A DNA stretch of 5,597 bases, taken from Myxococcales bacterium. Its GTDB lineage: Bacteria > Myxococcota_A > Polyangia > Polyangiales > Houyiibacteriaceae. Both the position numbers and the translations under genes were made by a program. The notes below the pieces were generated by a model, which was not told the DNA's origin, made no database searches, and worked only from the letters and a program-made list of their open reading frames with translations. Numbering within the stretch: position 1 is the first letter of the stretch; every line of letters begins with the position of its first letter. The stretch covers positions 331,531 through 337,127 of the forward strand of contig CP070650.1 of the NCBI GenBank assembly GCA_020354595.1. Reading direction: 5' to 3'. Below are positions 1-5,597 of this stretch, piece after piece.

Positions 1-1290
1 CTGGGTGATGAGCCGCATGTTGTCCGCGCTCTTCATGATCAGCTCGGAACCGCGCGCTTGCTCGGCCGTGGCCGCGGCGATCTGCTGTACGGTCTCGGCG
101 ATACGCCCGATCGCGTCGGTCACTTGCCTGCTGCCTTTGGCCTGCTCGACGGTCGCCCGCGCAATCCCTCGCACCATCGCGGTCGACTGCTTGGACGACT
201 CGAGGATCTTCTTGAGCGCATGCTCGGCCTCGGCACTCACGGTCACGCCCCTGTCGACCGTGCTTGCACCACGCTCGACTGCCTCGATGGCGTTCTTCGT
301 TTCTTCCTGAATGGTCTTGATCAGGTCGGCGATCTCTTTGGTCGAAGCGCCCGCGCGTTCGGCCAAGTCCTTGATCTCGTCAGCTACGACCGCGAAGCCT
401 TTTCCGTGCTCGCCGGCTTGAGCCGCGATGATCGCCGCATTGAGCGCGAGCAAATTGGTTTGCTCAGCAACGTCGTCGATGACGTTCAAGATGTCCCCGA
501 TCGCCTCGATGCGATCGCCTAGGTTGGATATGGTGCTGACGGCCTCGAGCGAGGACGACTTGATGCGATTGATCTCACTGATGATCTTCAGGATGGAGTC
601 CGCGCCGGTCTCTGCGTCCGAAGCGACTTCCTCGGAGAGCCGCGCGGTCTCGTTGGCGTTCGACTGAACCTGGTCGATCGACACGTCCATCTCGTTCATC
701 GAGGAGGAGGTCTCTTCGGCGGTCGACGCGAGGGCGTCCACGTTTCGCGCGACCTCCTTGATGCTGTAGGTCATTTCCTCGATAGACGATGCGGTCTCGC
801 GGACGCTCGATCCGAGGTTGGCCATGTTTTCGGCAACCTCCTGATTGGTCGCGGTCATCTGCAGAATGCTGGACGAGCTCTCTTCCGTGCTCGAGGAGAG
901 CGCCTCGACTCGGTCGCTAATCGCCTGAAGCGAAATCGCCATCGACTTGAGTGCGCGGGCGGTCTCCTCGACGGCGACCATTTGCTCGGCGAGGCCGCTT
1001 GACAACGCCTTTACGTTTTCGCCGATCGAGCCCTCGACTGCTTCGATCTCCCCGTACATCACGCGCAACTGCGCATCCACCTCGGCGACGTCGACCGAGG
1101 GCGGCAACCCCGCCGCGATGATGAGCATTCCGAGAACGCCGAGCACGGCGGCGGCAACGCCCGCGACCGACGCCGCCTGCGCTCCGGCGAGCAAACCGGA
1201 CGCAACTCCAACCGGCCCTACGACGAACGCGAGCGCGAAACACAAAAAGCCAGGAACGAGATAGCGACTCTTGGCAATTGCCCGGAACAT
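1..1290 (-). CDS. Membrane-anchored methyl-accepting chemotaxis protein, C-terminus cut by window edge
   Basis: Receptor that would signal to a CheA/CheW kinase array at the inner membrane. I translated it from the complementary strand: 430 codons with no stop, open at the left edge. ATG at 1290-1288 is the only usable start, since an in-frame stop lies at 1302-1300; a run of six G sits two bases before it. Two hydrophobic helices (about residues 11-33 and 41-62) are joined by a very short loop, so there is no periplasmic sensor domain, and I see no HAMP or PAS domain. A long coiled coil follows. The signalling hairpin core is at residues 275-306: [13 protein letters not shown], then [15 protein letters not shown]. 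Probable methylation-type EE(T/S)SSS motifs lie near residues 136-141 and 192-197. The second arm ends mid-helix at residue 430, so some tens of residues are missing. Family assignment is secure; the ligand and pathway are unknown. It lies 91 bp downstream of the SCP2-like gene. Confidence 0.95.
   Translation of the reverse strand, partial: MFRAIAKSRYLVPGFLCFALAFVVGPVGVASGLLAGAQAASVAGVAAAVLGVLGMLIIAAGLPPSVDVAEVDAQLRVMYGEIEAVEGSIGENVKALSSGLAEQMVAVEETARALKSMAISLQAISDRVEALSSSTEESSSSILQMTATNQEVAENMANLGSSVRETASSIEEMTYSIKEVARNVDALASTAEETSSSMNEMDVSIDQVQSNANETARLSEEVASDAETGADSILKIISEINRIKSSSLEAVSTISNLGDRIEAIGDILNVIDDVAEQTNLLALNAAIIAAQAGEHGKGFAVVADEIKDLAERAGASTKEIADLIKTIQEETKNAIEAVERGASTVDRGVTVSAEAEHALKKILESSKQSTAMVRGIARATVEQAKGSRQVTDAIGRIAETVQQIAAATAEQARGSELIMKSADNMRLITQ
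541..978 (-). repeat. 28-residue coiled-coil repeat within the chemotaxis receptor
   Basis: Reading the receptor protein, the pattern (E/R)-E-(T/S/V) followed by small Ser/Ala residues recurs exactly every 28 residues. The glutamates are at positions 109, 137, 165, 193 and 221, with weaker matches at 81 and 249. Several units also share a later Met or Leu, as in SSSILQM, SSIEEM and SSMNEM. Twenty-eight residues are four heptads, so the repeat keeps coiled-coil register. It fills the region between the second membrane helix and the signalling hairpin, where other receptors carry HAMP and the first methylation helix. This is protein-level repetition; the DNA copies have diverged. Confidence 0.7.
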
Positions 1291-1381
1291 GACCCCCCGT
1301 TAACGAACGTCAGGGTATCCAACCCCGGGATGCGCGGGCAAGTTACGCCCCGGCGCAGACCCGGCGTGGGGGATCGTCCGT

Positions 1382-2017
1382 TCAGAGCGGATTGGTGAGG
1401 AGCTGCATCGCGATCTGCAAGGCGAGGGAGTAGTCGCCCTCCATCTTGAGCTTCCCGCCCAAGAACAGCTCCTGAACGGTCAGCTCGCCGCGCTGGACGC
1501 CCTCGAGGTCCGTGTATTCGAGCTCGGTGGTGAAACCGGGATCGGTCGGGGGCTCGGTGACGTTGAAGCCCACCCGCACACGTACGTCGCCGAGCTCGGG
1601 TACGCCTCGAAGCGTCAAGTGGCAGGTCATCGGTTGCCCGGCGAGGGCCTCCTCGAAGCGTTTCGAGGCGGTTTGTGCGGCCCCGATCGCCACCTCGTCG
1701 TCGTCCAAGGCCCCGGCCTTCACCGCCTCGCCCAGCAACAGCGTGGCCGCATTGCCGGGAAGGGCCGCCGCGATCTTGATCGGCACGCCTTCGGCTGGCG
1801 CGTCCCCGGAGCTCAGGGCCCCTGCGGTGGCGGACAACACCACTGGCGGCTCTTCGTCGATCTGGAGGGCCGCGGCGCCGGTTACCGCCTCGACGTCGTC
1901 GAGGATGCGCTTGGCGCGCTCGTCGCCGCCGGCGGCACGGCCTCGGAGGACTTCCACCCCCCGAGTGAACAGCTGAGGAAAACTATCCCGAAGGAACTCA
2001 ATCGGTTGTACGGTCAT
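1382..2017 (-). CDS. Probable SCP2-like (sterol carrier/lipid-binding fold) protein
   Basis: A soluble protein of 211 residues with no signal peptide or membrane helix. The C-terminal section (residues about 130-208) looks like the SCP2 sterol-transfer fold: alternating strands, then EYTDLEGVQRGELTV, then a GGKLKMEGDYSLALQ segment resembling the family's conserved GKLKxxGD plus closing helix. Family members usually bind lipids or other hydrophobic ligands in a cavity; the ligand here cannot be told. The middle section (IKIAAALPGNAATLLLGEA) could be a further part of the same fold. I prefer ATG at 2017-2015 because MTVQPIEFLRDSFPQLF begins there. An in-frame ATG at 2086-2084 would add 23 residues of no recognisable character and extend into the space next to the divergent gene. 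It ends 91 bp before the receptor gene on the same strand, so the two may share a transcript. The call rests on pattern recognition of a weakly conserved family. Confidence 0.62.
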   Translation of the reverse strand: MTVQPIEFLRDSFPQLFTRGVEVLRGRAAGGDERAKRILDDVEAVTGAAALQIDEEPPVVLSATAGALSSGDAPAEGVPIKIAAALPGNAATLLLGEAVKAGALDDDEVAIGAAQTASKRFEEALAGQPMTCHLTLRGVPELGDVRVRVGFNVTEPPTDPGFTTELEYTDLEGVQRGELTVQELFLGGKLKMEGDYSLALQIAMQLLTNPL

Positions 2018-2026
2018 GAGGCGCGG

Positions 2027-2055
2027 AGCATAGCCAACAACTACCGGCGCACCAA
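2027..2055 (-). promoter_or_regulatory. Candidate sigma-70-type promoter for the SCP2-like gene
   Basis: On the minus strand a TTGGTG hexamer (2055-2050) is followed, after exactly 17 bases, by TATGCT (2032-2027). These match the housekeeping consensus at 3/6 and 4/6 positions. Transcription would start near 2020, only a few bases before the preferred ATG at 2017, giving an almost leaderless message. That agrees with the lack of a clear ribosome-binding site there. The elements are weak, and high-GC genomes often use divergent motifs. Confidence 0.25.
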
Positions 2056-2093
2056 GCTGGCAAAATCCCCCAGAATCGGCCACCATTCAGGCG

Positions 2094-4790
2094 ATGTCGG
2101 AAGTGGAGCACCGGCCAACCATCAAGATGGTCGGCCGGGGCGAGCCGATGCAGACAGCGTTGGGGGAGGCGTTACGGCGCCACGGAATATCCGTCGCTGG
2201 TTGCGCAACGGCTGAGCTAGAGCAGGCGGTCCGTGTGTACGCGCCGGACTTGGTCGTGCTGATCGGTGACGCCGCGGTGCGCGGCGGCGCCAGTGTCGTC
2301 CGTCGAATGGCGGGCAATCGAGCGACGGATGTTCTCCCAGTCGCGGTGGTGTCGAACGACGCAGTGCTCAAGCACGACGCTCAGGAGTTCCGAACCGGCG
2401 CCGTGGCTGTCGTCGCGCGGGGCGCCGGCGCGGACGCGATCGCCCGTAGGCTTGCGGAGCTCGCCGAGGAGGTACCCCAGCGTGCCGGCCTGATGGCGGG
2501 TGAGCTCAGTGAGGACAACCTCCAGGACGTCGTCGACCTCGTATCCAACGACACCAAGACCGGGATCCTGAGCATTCGATCGCCCAAGGGCGTCCTCGAG
2601 GGCATGCCGATGGTCGTCGAGACCGAGCGTGCGAGCGCGCACAACATGGAGCTCATACTCGATCGTCTACGCAACGCCATGGCCGACTCCGAGCCACTGC
2701 AGTACGAGTTTCACGAAACCAGCGGCGGCCGGCTCTCGACGCTGCCCGGCGCGATCGAGCCGGACGACGTCGACCTCAGTCAGCTTCGAGGCTCGCGCGT
2801 CGTCATCCTCGATTCGGACGAGCTCCGTGCCGAGAAGTTGGCTCAGGTGCTGATTCAGCGCGGCGTCCAAATCGCGGCGGCCGATTTTTCGACCGCGGTC
2901 ATTCCGCGTATCCGCGAGATCGATCCCCAGGTGGTCGTTCTCGACTCGAGCGCCGTCGGCGGGCAGGGCATCGAGGTCGTCCGCGCGATGCGAAAGGATC
3001 CGCAGCTCCGCTGGTCCTCGATGCTCGTGGTTCGATGGGAAGATTTCTGGCCCTCCGAGGATGCCGAGCCCGACATTGCGCAGCTCGCATCGCGGATCTG
3101 CCCGCTGATCGACCAAGACCTGGAGATGGCTCGACGCGTCGAGGACGAGATCGACTTCGACACGCGCCTCGAGCTGGTCGGGCCCGGGCGCTTGCTTCGC
3201 GCTCTCGGCTCGGTCCCCGGGGTGCGCCACCTCGCAATCTCGGGTGCCAAGCGAAACATCGAGGTCGACATCGCGGACAACTCGATCGTCGGCGCGTACG
3301 CGACCCTGCAGGAGGGTACCACGCAGACCCTTCAAGGAATGCCCGCGCTCCTCGCCTTGTGGGGCCTCAACTCGGGCCGGGTCTCCGTGCGCGAGCAGGA
3401 CTTGCCCTCCGTCGCGAACATCATGATGCCGGTCGACGAGGCGCTTGGCGTCGTGTCGCATGAGCTCGGCTTTGCGGACGGGAGTAGCAGCAGCATCGAG
3501 GTCACCGCCGAAACGATGCCGCCGGTAGAGCCTGAGGTAGAGGAGCACGCGACGGTGCCGCCGGGTGCCGAGGACCCCGCGCGGCTCGATGACGCGCGGA
3601 CGATGTCACCGCCCCGCTTTCGACATCTGCAAGCCGCGGCTGGCGACTCACCGCGAGCGTCTTTCTCCGAAGAAGAGGCGCCGACGAACAAGCTGCAGCG
3701 AATGCTCGGCCGTGTAGAGACGCGTCGCACCGTTCCGGTCGCGCGTGGAGCACAGGAGCACAATGGCGACGGCGACCATACCGATCACGCCGTCGCGCGC
3801 TCGAGGAAGTCCACCCAACTGGGCCTCGCGCCGGTGTTTGAGGCCTTGCCCGAGGACGCGCTCGAAGCGCAGATGACGGTTCCAGCCCCCCGCAAGCCGA
3901 CGCCTCCACCTCCGCCCCCGGCAAGCCGCAAACCGACACCGCCCCCGCTCTACCAGGATGACGAGGACGATTTCGCGCCCGAGCTGGCGCGCGTCTTGGA
4001 AGGGGCGACCATGTTGGCGCCTGCCCAGGGAGGCGGCGGGATGCCCGCATGGATACAGGGGCTGCTGCTGGTGACTCTGATCGCGGGTCTGGGCGTGGCC
4101 GGCTGGCTCCTTTGGTCCCGAAGTAGCTCCACCGAGCCCATCGCGGTCCAGGCGGAGGCCGAGGGTAGCAAGGGACCGATCACCGGGACGGTGAATGGCC
4201 TCGGGGAGAGCGCGATCGCGGAGACGGACACGATCGCGGACACCAACGCGGACACAGGCAAGGACACCAACGCGGACACGGGCCAGGACACGAACGCGGA
4301 AACGACCGCGGACGCGAACGAGACCCCGATCGAGACCGAGACCCCGATCGAGACCGAGACCGCCCCCAAGAAGCGCGAGCCGGCGGTCGCCCCCGTTCCG
4401 ACCCAGAACCTCCCTCGGGATCCCGCCAAGGCGTCCGATGTCCTCGTCCACCGTGCCCTCCCGTTGATCCGAAAAGGCGAGCTCGACCGGGCCGAAGCGA
4501 CGCTCGATCGGGCGTGGGAGCTCGACCCGAGAAACCCCCAGGCCATGGCCGGCTACGCGACCCTGTACATTGCGAAGAAGGACGCGGACCAGGCCGTGAA
4601 ATGGGCGAAAAAGGCGGTGAAGAAGCGGTCCCGCCGAGCACCGTATCACGTGCTGTACGGGGACGCGCTCCGGCTTCAAGGGAACATCCCCGATGCGCGA
4701 AAAGCATGGCGCAAAGCGCTGTCGGTCGACCCCGACAACCGGGTGGCCAAATCGCGCCTCGCCAAGACCAGCACACAGCCAGCCAATTAG
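2094..4790 (+). CDS. Chimeric signalling protein: receiver-like / PATAN-like modules, transmembrane helix, TPR domain
   Basis: An 898-residue protein I cannot assign to a named family. Domains seen: a degenerate receiver (residues 9-130) with G14/R15 at the acidic pair and I57 at the phospho-acceptor position; a PATAN/DUF4388-like segment (about 132-225, AGELSEDNLQDVVDLV then KTGILSI); a second receiver-like domain (about 233-345) with D240, D242 and an acceptor-like D284 in QVVVLDSS; a second PATAN-like segment (about 355-455, RLLRALGSVPG, NSIVGAYATL, GLNSGRVSV); a disordered linker rich in Pro and Thr (about 460-640) with two KPTPPP copies; one membrane helix (654-674); a D/T/E repeat spacer (716-754); and three TPRs (about 779-890). 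The probable topology is N-terminus cytoplasmic and TPRs periplasmic, though flanking charges do not settle it. ATG 2094 leaves eight residues before the first receiver strand; the ribosome-binding site is weak (AGGCG adjacent). Likely role: a scaffold or relay linking cytoplasmic signals to the envelope. This role is inference. Confidence 0.85.
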   Translation: MSEVEHRPTIKMVGRGEPMQTALGEALRRHGISVAGCATAELEQAVRVYAPDLVVLIGDAAVRGGASVVRRMAGNRATDVLPVAVVSNDAVLKHDAQEFRTGAVAVVARGAGADAIARRLAELAEEVPQRAGLMAGELSEDNLQDVVDLVSNDTKTGILSIRSPKGVLEGMPMVVETERASAHNMELILDRLRNAMADSEPLQYEFHETSGGRLSTLPGAIEPDDVDLSQLRGSRVVILDSDELRAEKLAQVLIQRGVQIAAADFSTAVIPRIREIDPQVVVLDSSAVGGQGIEVVRAMRKDPQLRWSSMLVVRWEDFWPSEDAEPDIAQLASRICPLIDQDLEMARRVEDEIDFDTRLELVGPGRLLRALGSVPGVRHLAISGAKRNIEVDIADNSIVGAYATLQEGTTQTLQGMPALLALWGLNSGRVSVREQDLPSVANIMMPVDEALGVVSHELGFADGSSSSIEVTAETMPPVEPEVEEHATVPPGAEDPARLDDARTMSPPRFRHLQAAAGDSPRASFSEEEAPTNKLQRMLGRVETRRTVPVARGAQEHNGDGDHTDHAVARSRKSTQLGLAPVFEALPEDALEAQMTVPAPRKPTPPPPPPASRKPTPPPLYQDDEDDFAPELARVLEGATMLAPAQGGGGMPAWIQGLLLVTLIAGLGVAGWLLWSRSSSTEPIAVQAEAEGSKGPITGTVNGLGESAIAETDTIADTNADTGKDTNADTGQDTNAETTADANETPIETETPIETETAPKKREPAVAPVPTQNLPRDPAKASDVLVHRALPLIRKGELDRAEATLDRAWELDPRNPQAMAGYATLYIAKKDADQAVKWAKKAVKKRSRRAPYHVLYGDALRLQGNIPDARKAWRKALSVDPDNRVAKSRLAKTSTQPAN
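4239..4319 (+). repeat. 24-bp tandem repeat encoding DTNADTG(K/Q)
   Basis: Three in-frame 24-bp units (4239-4262, 4263-4286, 4287-4310) plus a partial fourth (4311-4319) encode DTNADTGK, DTNADTGQ, DTNAETTA and DAN. The first two units differ at only a few bases; the third has drifted. They form an acidic, Thr-rich spacer just after the transmembrane helix of the large signalling protein. Confidence 0.85.
4323..4358 (+). repeat. Perfect 18-bp tandem duplication encoding TPIETE twice
   Basis: The 18-bp unit ACCCCGATCGAGACCGAG occurs at 4323-4340 and again, without mismatch, at 4341-4358. Each copy encodes TPIETE. The identity at DNA level suggests a recent, in-frame duplication, and copy number could vary between strains without breaking the reading frame. 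Confidence 0.9.
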
Positions 4791-4826
4791 TTGCCCATTC
4801 CCTCGCCCCGTGCCTAGCGTCGGGCC

Positions 4827-5339
4827 ATGGCGAAACGATTCTGGTGGGCGGGTGTCTTGATCGCGCTTTGTGGCTGCTTGCTGCAGAACCTCAGCCCCGA
4901 GACTCGAATGCGCGATGCGGTGATCGAGCTCAACGAAGGTGCGCGCTGGGGCCGTATGGACGTCGCGAGCGGCCACGTCGCACCTGGGTTCCGTCCGCAG
5001 TTCCAGGCCTCACACATTCGTTGGGGTCGCGACATTCAAATTGCCGACACGGAAATACTCGGCATGAACCCGCAAACCGATGAAGAGGGAGTTGGCGCCT
5101 TCTCGCGCATCGCGGTGCGCTGGTACGACGAAAGCACGATGGTCTTGGCCAACACCGTGATCCGCCAGACCTGGCAGAAGCACAAGCAAACGTTCCTGCT
5201 CACCGCCGAGTCCGTCGAGAGCGGCCACCCGGGGCTACTGATGATTCCCGAAGGCCAGCAACGAAGCGCCCAGCCCGAGGAAAACCCCGAAGCGCAGCAA
5301 AGCTTCGAGGAGGACTCTCAGTGGAGCACCGTCTACTGA
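4827..5339 (+). CDS. Predicted outer-membrane lipoprotein of unknown function
   Basis: A 170-residue protein starting at ATG 4827, 36 bp after the large signalling gene and probably co-transcribed with it. The N-terminus is a lipoprotein signal: K3-R4, a hydrophobic stretch (residues 5-14), then a lipobox L14-C15-G16-C17. Processing would leave lipidated C17 followed by Leu, with no Asp at +2, which favours sorting to the outer membrane. The body (about residues 27-140) mixes an early helix (MRDAVIELNEGARWGRMD) with strands and conserved-looking Trp residues (RWGRDIQIAD, VRWYDES, IRQTWQK). This layout could be an NTF2-like alpha+beta fold, but I recognise no named family. The last 30 residues are Gln/Glu/Ser-rich and probably disordered. 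No strong ribosome-binding site is visible. Its stop lies one base from the trpS stop on the other strand, and its 3' end contains the trpS terminator. Confidence 0.82.
   Translation: MAKRFWWAGVLIALCGCLLQNLSPETRMRDAVIELNEGARWGRMDVASGHVAPGFRPQFQASHIRWGRDIQIADTEILGMNPQTDEEGVGAFSRIAVRWYDESTMVLANTVIRQTWQKHKQTFLLTAESVESGHPGLLMIPEGQQRSAQPEENPEAQQSFEEDSQWSTVY
5277..5310 (-). terminator. Intrinsic terminator of trpS, inside the convergent lipoprotein gene
   Basis: Read on the minus strand, CCTCGAAGC (5310-5302) pairs with GCTTCGGGG (5293-5285) along nine positions, one of them a G-U wobble, around an eight-base loop. TTTTCCTC (5284-5277) follows directly. This is the hairpin plus U-tract form of a Rho-independent terminator and begins 31 bases past the trpS stop. 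On the plus strand the same hairpin has a C-A mismatch and no U-tract, so it should act in one direction only. Confidence 0.65.
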
Positions 5340-5340
5340 G

Positions 5341-5597
5341 CTACTCGATTCCCACGGCCTGACGCACACGACCCATCGTCCGGTCCGCGATCTCGCATGC
5401 CTTACCGGCGCCGGCATGAAGGAGCGCGTCGAGCCGTTCCTCGTCCGCGCGAATCTCCAGGTACGCCTCCCGCTTGGGGCCAATCTCGGCTTCGACCGCT
5501 TCGTAGAGGTCTTGCTTGGCGTGCCCCCACCCGTAGCCGCCCTCCTCGAGCTTCTTCTTCATCTCCGGTGCGCGGTCGGGCGCAATCAACGCATAGA
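5341..5597 (-). CDS. trpS: Tryptophanyl-tRNA synthetase, C-terminal part (5' end beyond window)
   Basis: The last 85 or so codons of a gene entering from the right edge; the reading frame stays open to position 5597 and ends at TAG (5343-5341). The visible part carries the C-terminal helical region typical of bacterial TrpRS, which charges tRNA-Trp in the cytoplasm. It has GGYGWGHAKQDLYEAV (counterpart of the E. coli KYGHLKGAVADAV segment, from memory), then REAYLEIRADEERLDALL, then GAGKACEIADRTMGRVRQAVG, matching the family's closing pattern (GAxKAxxxAxxTLxxVxxAxG). The catalytic HIGH and KMSKS motifs lie outside the window, so the rest of the enzyme cannot be checked. It is tail-to-tail with the lipoprotein gene and one base apart from it. 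Confidence 0.85.
   Translation of the reverse strand, partial: YALIAPDRAPEMKKKLEEGGYGWGHAKQDLYEAVEAEIGPKREAYLEIRADEERLDALLHAGAGKACEIADRTMGRVRQAVGIE

Noticed and set aside
58..522. Plus-strand open frame opposite the chemotaxis receptor
   Set aside because: The complementary strand encodes an unmistakable MCP signalling hairpin; the plus-strand translation shows no coherent fold or motif.
1291..1381. Possible terminator between the SCP2-like gene and the receptor gene (minus strand)
   Set aside because: The G/C-rich segment contains a direct repeat (CGCCGGG twice) rather than a clean inverted repeat, and there is no U-tract. I see no convincing regulatory element in this 91-bp gap.
2006..2034. 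Plus-strand TTGTAC and CATAGC with 17-base spacing, as promoter of the large signalling gene
   Set aside because: Each hexamer matches consensus at only three of six positions, which is common by chance.
2018..2086. Upstream in-frame ATG (2086-2084) extending the SCP2-like protein by 23 residues
   Set aside because: The added residues show no domain or signal character and would leave only 7 bp before the divergent start at 2094. ATG 2017 fits the protein and a promoter candidate better, though this is not proven.
3648..4976. Long open frame on the minus strand (442 codons) opposite the large signalling gene
   Set aside because: It is a high-GC antisense shadow: Arg/Gly-rich, no domain pattern, and it crosses two plus-strand genes whose domains (TM, TPR, lipoprotein signal) are clear.
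5396..5418. Inverted repeat CATGCC/GGCATG past the lipoprotein stop, as a plus-strand terminator
   Set aside because: The stem is only six pairs with an 11-base loop and is followed by AAGGAGCG, not a U-tract; it lies in trpS coding sequence and is probably chance.

Overview
The window is GC-rich DNA, tightly packed with genes. It most resembles a delta-proteobacterial chromosome of the Myxococcota type. This rests on strong G/C preference at third codon positions, a chemotaxis receptor with the hairpin-tip variant I associate with that group, and a large chimeric protein built from receiver-like, PATAN(DUF4388)-like and TPR modules. The taxonomic call is inference; no rRNA or diagnostic marker is present.

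Layout: (1) Positions 1-1290, minus strand, hold a membrane-anchored methyl-accepting chemotaxis protein that runs off the left edge. (2) Positions 1382-2017, minus strand, hold a probable SCP2-like (sterol/lipid-carrier fold) protein transcribed toward the receptor gene. (3) A 76-bp divergent intergenic region (2018-2093) separates it from (4) an 898-residue plus-strand protein (2094-4790). Its order is pseudo-receiver, PATAN-like, receiver-like, PATAN-like, long disordered Pro/Thr-rich linker, one transmembrane helix, Asp/Thr/Glu repeat spacer, three TPRs. (5) A small predicted outer-membrane lipoprotein (4827-5339) follows 36 bp later on the same strand. (6) The 3' end of a tryptophanyl-tRNA synthetase gene enters from the right edge on the minus strand. 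Its stop codon is one base from the lipoprotein stop, and a good intrinsic terminator for it lies inside the lipoprotein coding sequence.

How they fit together: the large protein and the lipoprotein look like a two-gene unit linking cytoplasmic signalling modules to the cell envelope. The receptor and the SCP2-like gene form a second, divergently transcribed unit. Nothing in the sequence proves that the two units act in one pathway. The most novel item is the domain architecture of the 898-residue protein. No tRNA, rRNA, CRISPR array, insertion sequence or attachment site was seen, and no gene-free stretch exceeds 100 bases.
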